Positions 1 to 12,280 of a DNA stretch of 64,000 nt are shown one piece after another; within the stretch, counting starts at the first letter, position 1; every line of letters starts with the position of its first letter. The position numbers and the translations under genes were made by a program. This stretch comes from Cyathus striatus (taxonomy: Eukaryota; Basidiomycota; Agaricomycetes; Agaricales; Nidulariaceae), in contig JAOVFP010000009.1 of assembly GCA_025738555.1 (NCBI GenBank), positions 1,922,001 to 1,986,000 on the forward strand. The letters run 5' to 3'. The notes beneath the pieces were generated by a model that made no database searches, was not told where the DNA came from, and saw only the letters and a list, made by a program, of their open reading frames with translations.

Positions 1-1010
1 TAGTCACACGCGTCACGCTTTTTATGCATGTCACAATTGTCACATATATTCCTGCGCTTCATGTTAGTCACGCGCGTTACATTTCCTCACGCGTCACGAT
101 TGTCACACATATTCCCGCGCCTCACATATTTCCCGCGCTTCACACATTTCCCACGCGTCACATATATCACGCACGTCACGTTTGTCACGTTCTTTCGCGC
201 GTCACACTTGTCACATACATTCTCACGTGTCACAATTGTCACATATATTCCCGCGCTTCATGTTTGTCACACATGAAAAGCGTGACACACATGAAAAGCG
301 TGACACACATGAAAAGCGTGACACACATGAAAAGCGTGACACACATGAAAAGCGTGACACACATGAAAAGCGTGACACACATGAAAAGCGTGACACACAT
401 GAAAAGCGTGACGCGCGTGAAAAGCGTGACGCGCGTGAAAAGCGTGACAAGTGTGACGCGCGAGACGAACGTGACACGCGGGAATATATGTAACAATTGT
501 GACGCGTGTGACAAACATGAAGCGCGGGAATATATGTAACAATTGCGACGCGTGTGACAAACATGAAGCGCGGGAATATATGTGACAATTGTGACACGTG
601 AGAATGTATGTGACAAGTGTGACGCGCGAAAGAACGTGACAAACGTGACGTGCGTGATATATGTGACGCGTGGGAAATGTGTGATGCGCGGGAAATATGC
701 GATGCACGAGAAATGTGTGAAGCGCGGGAAATATGTGAGGCGCGGGAATATGTGTGACAATCGTGACGCGTGAGGAAATGTAACGCGCGTGACTAACATG
801 AAGCGCAGGAATATATGTGACAATTGTGACATGCATAAAAAGCGTGACGCGTGTGACTAATATGAAGCGCAGGAATATATGTGACAATTGTGACGCACGA
901 GATGAACATGATACGTGGGAATATATGTGACTAACGTGACGTGCGGGAAATATGTGACGCGCGGGAAGATGTGTCACAATTGTGACATGTGAGGAAATGT
1001 GACACATCCA
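1..1010. repeat. Palindromic satellite: inverted-repeat arms around an 18-bp tandem array
   Basis: Bases 1-270 are near-perfectly reverse complementary to about 520-860. Both arms are built from short variants of GTGTGAC / GCGCGGGAATATATGTGAC. The right arm has about 36 bp extra in the middle (around 690-725). The loop, 271-450, is a tandem array of about ten 18-bp units (ACATGAAAAGCGTGACAC), the last two changed to GCGCGTG. Long open frames on both strands are products of the periodicity and have Val/Thr/His/Ser-rich low-complexity translations, so they are not called as genes. The array is cut by the window start. Confidence 0.9.
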
Positions 1011-1930
1011 TACAATAGCAATATCCAATTAGTAGTTATCATTGATTGCTTATAATTGCCTAACCATCCATACTAATATTCAATTAGTGAAGATCAATGA
1101 TTGTTTATGATTGCCTAACCATCCATACTAATATTCAATTAGTAAAAATCAATGATTGTTTATGATCACCTCACCATCCATACAATAATAATATTCAATT
1201 AGAAAAAATCAATGATTGTTTATGATTGTCTCTCCATTCATACTAATATTCAAATAGTAAGGATTAATGATTGTTTATGATCATCTCACCATTCATACAA
1301 TAATAATATTCAATTAGAAAAAATCAATGATTGTTTATGATCACCTCACCATCCATACAATAATAATATTCAATTATAAAAAATCAATGATTGTTTATGA
1401 TTGTCTCTCCATTCATACTAATATTCAAATAGTAAGGATTAATGATTGTTTATGATCACCTTACCATTCATACAATAATAATATTCAATTAGAAAAAATC
1501 AATGATTGTTTATGATTGTCTTTCCATTCATACTAATATTCAAATAGTAAGGATTAATGATTGTTTATGATCACCTCACCATTCATACAATAATAATATT
1601 CAATTAGAAGAAATCAATGATTGTTTATGATCACTTCACCATTCATACAATAATAATATTCAATTAGAAAAAATCAATGATTGTTTATGATTGCCTCTCC
1701 ATTCATACTAATATTCAATTAGATAAATCAATGATTGTCTATGATCACCTAATACATTCATACAATAGTAGTATTCAATTAAAAACAATCAGTGATTGTT
1801 TATGATCATCTAGCCATCCATACAATAGTAATATCCAATTAGAAACAATCAATGATTGCTTATGATCATTTAATACATTCATACAATAGTAGTATTGAAT
1901 TAGAACCTCAATGATTGTTTATGATCCCAA
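1011..1930. repeat. AT-rich minisatellite, about 55-60 bp unit, ~15 copies
   Basis: The units contain ATTCAATTAG, AATCAATGATTGTTTATGAT and CCATCCATACAATAATAATA in fixed order. Two subtypes alternate: ACTAATATTC and ACAATAATAATATTC. Copies are least diverged at 1100-1740 and degrade toward 1930. There is no coding capacity. The array directly abuts the palindromic satellite. Confidence 0.92.
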
Positions 1931-3119
1931 TCATAAAATGGCATGGCTTATTCGATTGGGGCAATCATATAACACTGCTGTTATATGATCAAAATGGCTG
2001 GCACCCCTCGATCAGTATACAATATAACAATATTTTGAAGTAAAAATATGATAGATATAGAATAAGTTAAATGCACTTTAGCAATGACATAAGTGCAGGT
2101 GTATGCCTGGATGAGGTCAAGACAGACAAGATTGAAATGAAAGGGCCATTCACTTCAGCTAGGCAATGTATCATTTTGAACATTGAACAGAGTACTACTT
2201 ATATTCCAAGCAATGAAATTAACAGACCAGAAATGGTTGAGTAATAATAAAATCTATGTGCATCTTAAATTGAAGGAAAGGGGAGAATGGATTTGTTGTA
2301 GTGAAGGAAACAAGCCATTTAAAAATACACCAAAGGTCTCATTTTAAACATGGCATCACAGCTTATAACTGCTTGAATTTTCATAAAGATCTGAAATGAA
2401 ATGGTGAAGAAAATCATAATTCATAGGAAAATACACAGAGGTACAGCATCTAAAAGTCAACCCTGTGAGCTGAATAAAATAAAAAACTGAGTTCTCAGCA
2501 CAATACATTGCACAAGGCATTGTAATAGTCCTCATTAATTCATTGGAAAGCTCTTCATTTTTTACAGTAGTTATACTACATGTTTTTACTCTTTACATAG
2601 CTGATGGGTACTTTCAGGTTGTGGGTACACCCATAGGTCATGTAATATGCCTCTTACAAAGTTGTTGGGTTGAAATGCAGGAGTGATTGGAGTCATATTG
2701 GAAGCAGAGTCAGAGGGGAAGAAAGGAATGGAGTGAGACCAGGTAAAGTCAATAGAGTGAGCAAGAGGATAATCTTAGTCACTATTCAAACTGAGTTGCT
2801 AAGTATAGAATGTGCTACTTAAATACCTGAGATAATTCCAAGAATCAGTATACTATGAGATTCAATGATACTGCATGCAAGGGAGAACAATATTTTGGAT
2901 CAACATGGAGGGTAAGATACAAAAGATGCAAAAGATAGAAAGATATGGGGAGTCATATCCAAGTAGTCATAAGGGAATGGAATTGGAAGGGGAATGGACT
3001 GGAGCATTGGAATGGCATCATAAATGTATGGCTATTAGAGTGTGAGTGGGAGTTGAGGAAGAAGTAGGTGAAGTGATATTGCAGTAGAATAGAGTATGTT
3101 AAAGACTGGGATGAAGGAG
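1931..3119. other. Intergenic stretch, no gene seen
   Basis: AT-rich sequence with no persuasive open frame. The only structure noticed is a hairpin at 1964-1989 with two perfect 11-base arms (ATCATATAACA and its complement) around CTGC, just after the end of the minisatellite. Confidence 0.5.
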
Positions 3120-3180
3120 TGGGGGGGTCTGGGGGGTGCAGCCCCCCGGCCCGTAGGGCCCCGTAGCGAAGCACGGGTGT
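3120..3180. repeat. GC-rich hairpin block with GCGAAGCACGGG motif
   Basis: A G/C-only stretch forms the hairpin GGGGGGTGCAGCCCCCC, followed by GCCCGTAGGGC and CGTAGCGAAGCACGGG. The GCGAAGCACGGG motif recurs at 4549-4561 in the Helitron-like terminus, so the two blocks may be the ends of one element or belong to one family. It stands out sharply from the AT-rich surroundings. Confidence 0.5.
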
Positions 3181-3321
3181 AAGGCTTGTATTTATTTTTA
3201 ATATCTGTATGATGAAATAAGAAACCTTATGACAAATAGTATCCACCATGATGTTTTGAATGCTACACATATAACTTCTTGCTTCTTCATCTCATTTCTC
3301 AATCACAGTAAGCTCACACTA

Positions 3322-4386
3322 ATGTCTCTACCTTTACCCAATGGTACAGCACTACTATCAGGCATCGCTGTACTTGAAAATCCCAGACCTGTAACCACCC
3401 CGCAACGAAACACCACAAAAACCTACATTTTTGATGCCCAATTTTTCTGCGACTCATATGATAGAGATAGTCCAGAGGCAGCCAGAGGAGGTGGAATCTT
3501 GGCATCTTTACGTTACTTCAATATTGCAAACATACCTCTCAAAGAGGTAGCAGCATATTCCATTACAGCATATGTTAGTATTTTTTCCAAATTTTATGCC
3601 AATATGCGTACAATCTATTCCTTATTCCCTTATACTAACATAATTTTCATTGTAACATAGATCTCAAAGGCTTTACCTCATGCTGATGAAAGTGTTCCCG
3701 ACTACAAATCATCAGAAGAACTCAGTTATAAAGATTATGCCTTAGTAGGAGATATTGCATTGGTATGTTCACCATTTAATTTCTACGTTAAACTATTAAA
3801 ATCTAACAATTACATCTTCAGCTAATACCAGCTGATATTTCATATGCCAACACTGCACCATTTATTCATGCTTCAGGTAGTGTAACAGAGGTATCAAAGA
3901 CGAGGAATACACTTTCGTTCCACCTCGCACCAGAACAGTACACAAGCTATTTCAAAGACTACAATAAAAAAGCACTTAATAGCTCTAAAACGAGAGCTGC
4001 AATTCCGTTATCTTTCACTATACAGGAAAGCAAAAGATGGCCTGCGGACAAAATGCCAAAAATCAGTGATGGACATTTCATTACTGTCTCGGGCTTTCTC
4101 TCACAAGTTGAACGCAACGACGAAAACGAAGTACAGCATTTCAAGATCGCTGTTGACCAAGTTCAAATTTAAAGTTCTCACTTCACACCCTCTGTACAAG
4201 ATGTAGATAGTAAGTTAAACGTTCCACTACTTTGGCCCTTGCACCTCTACAATACTTTGATACTTACGAATACTATCCTCAGATGACGATTCAATTTCTG
4301 CTACAAAACGAAAAGGTCTTTGATTTCACTTTGACCGTGACACGAACACCACTCCAACTAAGAAACCCCGTGTTGAGAAACACGAA
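3322..4386 (+). pseudogene. TE-associated basidiomycete protein, OB-fold-like by guess, with degenerate C-terminus
   Basis: Three exons join in frame: 3322-3573, 3661-3762 and 3822-4172, with GT-AG introns of 87 and 59 bp. This gives a 234-residue product. It starts MSLPLPNGTALLSG and contains YIFDAQFFCDSY, ILASLRYFNIANIPL and ISDGHFITVSGFLSQVE. I believe similar proteins are common beside transposons in Agaricomycetes, and the beta-rich pattern suggests a single-stranded-DNA-binding (OB-like) fold, but that is a guess. After the TAA at 4170 and a likely intron ending CAG at 4282, a readable tail continues (KRKG, then HFDRDTNTTPTKKPRVEKHE) with another in-frame TGA at about 4320-4322. The original protein was therefore probably longer, ending in a basic nuclear-signal-like tail, and this copy is decayed. 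Confidence 0.6.
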
Positions 4387-4537
4387 TAAGAACAAATTCA
4401 TGAATAAGTAACTTAGCATAGTAAAAATGTACATGTATACTTAGCTTTATAATGAATGTATTCTACACATCTTATAAAACTTTTTAATAAATTGTTTCTC
4501 AAGAGTCAAAAGTTGAAAAACTAAACGACTAACCTAG

Positions 4538-4573
4538 TCGATGCCCGTGCGAAGCACGGGCCATCGGCTAGTT
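4538..4573 (+). mobile_element. Helitron-like 3' terminus (hairpin followed by CTAG|T)
   Basis: CCCGTGC-GAA-GCACGGG forms a perfect 7-bp stem. It is extended outward by CTAGTCGATG on the left and C-CATCGGCTAG on the right. The end CTAG followed by T fits the Helitron rule of a short GC-rich hairpin about 10 bases before a 3'-CTRR end inserted before T. No Rep/helicase gene is present, so this would be a non-autonomous copy, possibly carrying the gene at 3322-4386. The 5' end was not located. Confidence 0.5.
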
Positions 4574-4689
4574 GGTATACATTCACCATCCAGGTGTGCT
4601 ATATGTGGAGTTCGACGTACGTGGCGTCTCTCTCTCCTTTGTACCTCATGTAGCGTCGCAGAGTGGATGAGCTGGAACAAGTGCCTTGT

Positions 4690-6110
4690 CACCCTACATG
4701 CACATCTCAGTTGTCTCAAGCCCGACGAGCCTACAGCTTCATCTCGTAGACCTCCTATTAACATTCCACTACTACCGCCATCTCTACCATAACCGGGTTT
4801 CAGGAACCTCATATTGTAGACCTCGTTTCGAGAACCGGCTGCGTCTTCGTGGCCCTTAGGAGGGGTATTAAGAGAACACCAGTGCTGTGTACTTAATGCA
4901 GAGTGCGTCTTGCTGTCATGTGGATGACGTATGGTGTAGTGCGATGTATGCCGAGGATGTGGGATGCCAGCGTGCAGTTAGGACCAACTCGGATGGTGGC
5001 TTGTTAGTGGTATGGGCTACTACTCTACAATGAATATGCCGCTCTAGCTCCGGTGGGGCAACTCCGGATGCACCATATACCGACTACGATAGACCTGAAT
5101 TAAGCTTATGTTGGTCTGAGCGAATGTCATCTTTCGCAGGAAAACTAAGGGTCGCATTCTCCAGATAATCGGAGATATGGAAGATGTGCTAGGTAACTCC
5201 AGTTGGATCATCTCCCGAGTTCTCCCACATCAAAGCTCAAAGTGAACACCTATGCTGTGCATCTTCTTTAGAAAGACTGCTGGGCCCAGTACTCTGTGCC
5301 GTGTCCATGACTGCAAGCAAGTGTGGCGGCAAGGATATCATGCTATCCGCATCCAATGACCGCTGTGTCAGCAATCACCACGCACCATAACTTGCTGCCA
5401 TTCGAGCTCGAGCAACTGTGAGACACGGAGCAACCAGCGTCTTCCTTCCTTCTGAGCCCTGTGACTGCGATGTGTCGAGGTTTCGCGCAGTGAGCGAGTA
5501 CATTTTTCACTTCACAGTAACAGGGGTTCTGTAACAAGGGGCACTTGGGCGCCCGCCTCCTCCCTCTGATCCCCGCGCATGCATACCGATTCGTTCCCAC
5601 TCATCCCAGCAGTCCCCTACGACATCGTTGACGTTTTGAATACGCCTACTCCACCTTTGACCGCAGTCCCCTCATATCTACTACCTCCGGTCGCAAGGCC
5701 CTGAAATCGGAGACGTGATCTACATCGACCTGAGTGCATGACGCGTTTACGTTGTTGCTCAGTTCACGTGGGGGTTGATAAGATGCAGGGAAGGATGATT
5801 GTGTATGGAATTGAGGGGTGAGGGAGGTGACTCGGACGATGAGCATGGTATTTACCAAGACGCTGAAGGCGAGCTGATACCTCTGTGATACGCGTAGAGC
5901 TTATAAAAGCGAGCGTTGATGATTACCTCGGGCTTGCGCTTAGTACAAAGGGAAATTTAGATTGTAGGATCGCCTGGGATATATGATTCGTCGAAGGCCC
6001 GAGTTCGTCATATTGGTGTTGGAAAGTATCAGTTAACTAGCGCACGTTCTATTTCTGTGGTTATCAATGGTCCAGTACGTTGGGTCACTAAAATTAGATT
6101 GTATGTAGGA
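4690..6110 (-). repeat. CpG-rich dispersed repeat, inverted copy of 47640-49140
   Basis: Read on the minus strand, this matches 47640-49140 over long blocks. Examples are the block around AGTTAACTGATACTTTCCAA, the block around CTCGACACATC, and the block around CATAAGCTTAATTCAGG. Both copies have abundant CpG. A third, CpG-depleted copy of part of it lies at 12950-13330. Fragments of open frame on the minus strand (for example 5343-5600) are shared with the other copy but are broken by stops, so no gene is called. The repeat may derive from a captured or duplicated host locus. Confidence 0.75.
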
Positions 6111-6722
6111 GCGCGCGTAGTAGAAGACGTGCATGCAAATGGTCCCAAGTTTCGGCTTTGACGCTCGTCGAAGTGCATAAATTTAAATAACTGTTAGCGA
6201 TGGGAAAGAGACGAAACGTACGCCAGCTTCGAATCGCCAACACGTTAATCCCACATGAACTTCGGCCCCAATGACCAATCACTATCATATCAAGGGGCTT
6301 GAGCTGCCATGGAGTTTGAGAATACGCTATTTCAGTCAGTGCATTCAAGCATAAGGTGTATAGATGGCATATGGAATGGTCATGGTTCAACCGCATTGAT
6401 CCTCGTATGCTCGCTGCTTGCCATGGTTCATGCGCCCTCCCTAATAAAGCAAGGTTTATCCAGAAGCAGAACATAGTGTTCACGAAAGGAGGACATGGCC
6501 GTTAAAATTGTTCGCAGTCCATTGTTAGGAATTTGGGGGTGCATCTCCGCGGGTGTGAATTTTCCAAATCGAGAATCAGAACTGATCATCTGGTAAGTAT
6601 ATGTATCGCCTTCAGATTAAAAATAGAAAACGCACACGTTGGAGTTTATAAAGCATCGTCCCAACAACGTGCTGGTTTCTCGAATCCATCAACTCAAACT
6701 CCCCATCAAATTGCACTGCAAA
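6111..6722. other. CpG-rich spacer upstream of the NLR-like gene
   Basis: No open frame here is convincing. The sequence is CpG-rich up to about 6740 and then changes abruptly to CpG-poor, exactly where the first supported codons of the NLR-like gene begin. The promoter and any further 5' exons of that gene would have to lie here. A possible splice donor GTAAGTAT is at 6594. Confidence 0.4.
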
Positions 6723-9700
6723 ATGCATCCTTCGCACGGAATCACATCTCAAAAATTGGGAACAGGCAGCGGACCATTTGCAAATGCTCATAACTTTGTA
6801 ATCCAGCATGCTCAAATGAATGAATATTCAAGGATTGATACCCAGGTAGCTTATGCAGTATATCATAGTTCTAAACCCTTGTCTTACAGACTCCACTCTT
6901 TTTACAGAATCTGAATTTCTATGATCAGCCAAATGATGAACCACTTTCCCCACTTCAATCTACTGTTGCTTGTACCTCTCAAAACTTTGTTGGTCAAGAG
7001 AAGTACCTCGCAAAACTCCATGAATATTTTAGACCTTGTAACACTACTGAGAGAAAAATGTTTCTGTTGCATGGAATGGGTGGAATTGGAAAGACTCAGA
7101 TTTGCCTGAAGTTTATTGATGAGATGGCTGGCCAGTGAGTATACATCTCTCTCATCATCACTGTTAAAGGACCAAGAAATTTCAATAGATTTACCTATGT
7201 CTTTTGGATTGATACAACCTCTGAAGATATGATTATTCAAAGTCTCAAAGAAATATATAAAAAGATTTCTTCTCCAGGGACTTATGCATCTTCATTCTCT
7301 TCTGCTACTGTGCTTAACTGGATCTCCAACCTTAAATCTGAATGGCTTATGATCTTTGACAATGCTGATGGTGCTCCTGAGCTTGTTGAAAAGTTTCTGC
7401 CCCCTGGAAATGTAGGGAATATCTTGATTACAAGCAGAAATCCTGCTCTAAGAAGAATTACAACACATAAGAACTCAGTAGAAGTGTCTGAAATGACTGA
7501 AGAGATTGCAATTGATCTCCTTTTCAAAACAAGTGGGGTTGATAAGGATTCTGAAGAGCATAATATGAAAGAAGCAAAGATTATAGTTCAAAATTTGCAT
7601 TATCTCCCATTAGCCATTGATATGGCTGGAGCTTACATAGCTCAAGTTCAATGTAAATTCATTGAATTCATAAAATGCTATGAAAAATACAGACCTAAGA
7701 TCTTAAATCATGAAAAGTTTAGAGGTGCATCAGGATATGACAAAACAGTATATAAAACTTGGGAAATTTCATTTCAAAAGATAATGGAAATGTCAAAGGC
7801 TGACAAAGAAAGGAAGAACAGTGAAGCTGCAGCAAAATATGCTATAATACTTTTAAACATATGTGCATTTTTCCATTATGAAAAGATATCTGAATTCATG
7901 TTTGAAAGAGCTGCAAAGTACCTTTTAGTAAATAAAGAGTTTTACTATGATGATGATATACCTTCATATCTGCCCTTAATGGATATTGCAATATTTAATA
8001 TGAATGAACTTGGGGAGTGGAATGACTGGCTCTTTACAGAGAGTATTGAACTGCTACTTTCATTTTCATTAATAAAAAAAACAACAAAGACATCATTATA
8101 TAGCCTGCATCCACTAGTGCATACATACTGCCAAGATAGATTATCCATTGATGAAAAAAAATTAGGGAGTCTAAATGCTAAAGCAATAATAGTAAGCTCA
8201 GTTTCAGCAAAAGACACTACAGAGGAATATGTATACATGAGTTCTCTACTACCTCACTTTTTTCAAAACTTAGAAAGTTGCAAAAATATAAATAACATGA
8301 AATATTATGATGATATATTCAGAATATCAGCTATTTTACTGAATAATAATGGAAAATATAATTTGGAAGAGGAATATAGATTAAAAACTGCACACATTCA
8401 TCTCAAGCAATTAGTAGGAAAGGTTGAAAACATATCAAGTAGTTTGAAAACTATTAAACAAATGTACCCGGAGGCATGCAAGGAATTAAAATTTAAAATC
8501 ATTACCAAACTATGTACTACACTTCAAACAATTGCTGACCTTGCAATGTCATACAGTTACCTAGGAAAATGGGCAGATGCTGAGCAGTTAGAGATTCAGG
8601 TGCTGGATATGAGAGAAAGGATTCTTGGAAATGAGCATCCTGACACACTCTCAAGCATGGCTAATTTGGCAGCCACTTTCTCAAAGCTAGGAAAATGGGC
8701 AGATGCTGAGCAGTTGCTGGTTCAGGTGCTGGATATGATGGAAAGAACTCTTGGAAAGGAGCATCCTCACACACTCTCAAACATGGTTAATTTGGCAAAC
8801 AATTTCTCAAAAATAGGAAAATGGGCAGATGCTGAGCAGTTGCAGATTCAGGTGCTGGATATGATGAAAAGGATTCTTGGAAAGGAGCATCCTCAAACAC
8901 TCTTGAGCATGAATAATTTGGCAGTCACTTTCTCAAAGCTAGGAAAGTGGGCAGATGCTGAGCAGTTGCAGATTCAGGTGCTAGATATGAGGGAAAGAAT
9001 TCTTGGAAAGGAGCATCCTCACACACTCTCAAGCATGAATAATTTGGCAAATACTTTCCAGAACCTAGAAAAGTGGGCAGATGCTGAGCAGTTGCAGATT
9101 CAGGTGCTGGACATGTTGAAAAAGATTCTTGGAAAGGAGCATCCTCAGACACTTTCAAGCATGAGTAATTTGGTAATCACTTTCTGGAATCTAGGAAAAT
9201 TGGCAGATGCTGAGCAGTTGCAGATTCAGGTGCTGGATATGATGGAAAGGATTCTTGGAAAGAAGCATCCTGACACACTCTCAAGCATGAGTAATTTGGC
9301 AGTTACTTTTGGAAATCTAGGAAAATGGGTAGATGCTGAGCAGTTGCAGATTCAGGTGCTAGATATAAGCAAAAAGATTCTTGGAAAAGAGCATCCTCAA
9401 ACACTTGCAAACATGCATAATTTGGCAAAAACTTTCTCACAGCTAGGTAAATGGGCAGATGCTGAGCAGTTGCAGATTCAGGTGCTAGATATGAGGGAAA
9501 GAATTCTTGGAAAGGAGCATCCTCACACACTCTCAAGCATGAATAATTTGGCAAATACTTTCCAGAACCTAGAAAAGTGGGCAGATGCTGAGCAGTTGCA
9601 GATTCAGGTGCTGGACATGTTGAAAAAGATTCTTGGAAAGGAGCATCCTCAGACACTTTCAAGCATGAGTAATTTGGTAATCACTTTCTGGAATCTAGGA

Positions 9701-12280
9701 AAATTGGCAGATGCTGAGCAGTTGCAGATTCAGGTGCTGGATATGATGGAAAGGATTCTTGGAAAGAAGCATTCTGACACACTCTCAAGCATGAGTAATT
9801 TGGCAGTTACTTTTGGAAATCTAGGAAAATGGGTAGATGCTGAGCAGTTGCAGATTCAGGTGCTAGATATAAGCAAAAAGATTCTTGGAAAAGAGCATCC
9901 TCAAACACTTGCAAACATGCATAATTTGGCAAAAACTTTCTCACAGCTAGGTAAATGGGCAGATGCTGAGCAGTTGCAGATTCAGGTGCTGGATATGAGA
10001 GAAAGGATTCTTGGAAAGAAGCATCCTGATACACTCTCAAGCATGGTTAATTTGGCAGTTACTTTTGGAAATCTAGGAAAATGGGTAGATGCTGAGCAGT
10101 TGCAGATTCAGGTGCTAGATATAAGCAAAAAGATTCTTGGAAAGGAGCATTCTCACACACTCTTGAGCATGAATAATTTGGCAGTCACTTTCAGGAAACT
10201 AGAAAAATGGGTAGATGCTGAGCAGTTGCAGATTCAGGTGCTAGATATAAGGGAAAGGATTCTTGAAAAGGAGCATCCTGACACACTCTCAAGCATGGTT
10301 AATTTGGCAAACACTTTCCAGAACCTAGAAAAGTGGGCAGATGCTGAGCAGTTGCACATTCAAATCCTAGATATAAGGAAAATGATTCTTGGAAAAGAGC
10401 ATCCTGATACACTCTTAAGCATGCATAATTTGGCACACATTCTCTCACAGCTAGGGAAATGGGCAGATGCTGAGCAGTTGCTGGTTCAGTTGCTGGATAT
10501 GATGGAAAGGACTCTTGGAAAGGAGCATCCTGACACACTCTCAAGCATGAATAACTTGGCAGCCACTTTCTCAAAGCTAGAAAAATGGGCAGATGCTGAG
10601 CAGTTGGAGATTCAGATGTTAGATTTGAGGGAAAGGATTCTTGGAAAGGAGCATCCTGATACACTTTCAAGCATGAATAATTTGGCAGTGACTTTTGAAG
10701 ATCTAGGAAAATGGGCAGATGCTGAGCAGTTGCAGATTCAGGTGCTAGATATAAGCAAAAAGATTCTTGGAAAAGAGCATCCTCAAACACTCTCAAGCAT
10801 GCATCATTTGGCACACATTCTCATACAGCTAGAAAAATTGGCAGATGCTGAGCAGTTGCAGATTCAGGCACTGGATATAATGGAAAGGATTCTTGGAAAG
10901 GAGCATCCTGACACACTTTCAAGCATGAGTAATTTGGCAGTCACTTTTGGAAATCTAGGAAAATGGGTAGATGCTGAGCAGTTGCAGATTCAGGTGCTAG
11001 ATATAAGGGAAAGGATTCTTGGAAAGGAGCATCCTGACACACTCTCAAGCATGGTTAGTTTGGCAAACATTTTCCAGAACCTAGAAAAGTGGGCAGATGC
11101 TGAGCAGTTGCACATTCAAATCCTAGATGTAAGGAAAAGGATTCTTGGAAAAGAGCATCCTGATACACTCTTAAGCATGCATAATTTGGCACACATTCTC
11201 TCACTGCTAGGAAAATGGGCAGATGCTGAGCAGTTGCAGATTCAGGTGCTAGATTTGAGGGAAAGGATTCTTGGAAAGGAGCATCCTCACACACTCTCAA
11301 GCATGAATAACTTGGCAGCCACTTTCTCAAAGCTAGAAAAATGGGCTGATGCTGAGCAGTTGCACATTCAAATCCTAGATATAAGGAAAAGGATTCTTGG
11401 AAAGGAGCATCCTGATACACTCTTAAGCATGCATAATTTGGCACACATTCTCTCACAGCTAGGAACATGGGCAGATGCTGAGCAGTTGCAGATTCAAGTG
11501 CTGGATATGATGGAAAGGATTCTTGGAAAGGAGCATCCTGACACACTCTCAAGCATGAATAACTTGGCAGCCACTTTCTCAAAGCTAGAAAAATGGGCAG
11601 ATGCTGAGCAGTTGGAGATTCAGATGTTAGATTTGAGGGAAAGGATTCTTGGAAAGGAGCATCCTGACACACTTTCAAGCATGTATAATTTGGCAGTCAC
11701 TTTTGGAGATCTAGGAAAATGGGCAGATGCTGAGCAGTTGCAGATTCAGGTGCTAGATATAAGCAAAAAGATTTTTGGAAAAGAGCATCCTCAAACACTC
11801 TCAAGCATGAATAATTTGGCAGTCACTTTTGGAAATCTAGGAAAATGGGCAAATGCTGAGCAGTTGCAGATTCAGGTGCTAGATATAAGCAAAAGGATTC
11901 TTGGAAAAGAGCATCCTCAAACACTCTCAAGCATGCATCATTTGGCACACATTCTCATACAGCTAGAAAAATTGGAAGATGCTGAGCAGTTGCAAATTCA
12001 GGCACTGGATATAATGGAAAGGATTCTTGGAAAGGAACATCCTGACACACTCTCAAGCATGAATAACTTGGTAGCCACTTTCTCAAAGCTAGGGAAATGG
12101 ACAGATGCTGAGCAGTTGCAGATTCAGGTGCTAGATATAAGGGAAAGGATTCTTGGAAAGGAGCATCCTGACACACTTTCAAGCATGATTAATTTGGCAA
12201 ATATTTTCCAAAATCTAGGAAAATGGGCAGATGCTGAGCAGTTGGTATTGTGTTTATCTTATTTTGATAATCAGATCTAA
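6723..12280 (+). CDS. NLR-like protein: NB-ARC NTPase with 29 near-identical TPR repeats
   Basis: Exons 6723-6845, 6908-7134 and 7189-12280 join in frame (introns 62 and 54 bp) and give about 1,813 residues. Order of parts: a short N-terminal segment with SGPFANAHNFVIQHA, typical of the stretch before fungal NTPases; Walker A GMGGIGKTQ (7073-7099); Walker B-like WLMIFDNAD; a LITSRNP motif; GLPL-like LPLAIDMAGAYI; HPLVH where plant proteins have MHD; then 29 complete 42-residue TPR units (consensus KWADAEQLQIQVLD...LGKEHPDTLSSM) from about 8566 on. Such proteins act in fungal self/non-self recognition or innate immunity: ATP/GTP binding drives oligomerisation and the repeats sense a ligand. 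No N-terminal effector domain is visible. The last ~11 codons come from a solo LTR inserted at 12246, so the C-terminus is truncated. ATG 6723 is the first usable in-frame start, and exons further upstream are possible. Confidence 0.85.
8566..12245 (+). repeat. 126-bp tandem TPR-coding repeats (29 units plus a partial unit)
   Basis: The unit begins at GGAAAATGGGCAGATGCTGA and encodes a two-helix kinesin-light-chain-type TPR. Units are 80-100% alike. The best case is a four-unit block (about 8960-9484) repeated at an offset of exactly 504 bp (about 9464-9988) with one visible difference (CATCCTGAC at 9268, CATTCTGAC at 9772). This marks recent unequal exchange or gene conversion. The minus-strand open frames seen here are shadows of the repeat. 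Confidence 0.95.

Noticed and set aside
24..1028. Long open frames on both strands (up to 253 codons)
   Set aside because: They arise from GTGAC-based periodic DNA; the same peptide appears on both strands because of the palindrome, with low-complexity composition and no start or splice context.
1..1930. CRISPR array
   Set aside because: Repeats are contiguous without unique spacers, no cas genes are present, and the genome is eukaryotic.
8925..12182. Minus-strand frames with repeated CQDAPFQESF-type peptides
   Set aside because: They are antisense shadows of the 126-bp TPR repeat; the plus frame has codon-level conservation and a known fold.
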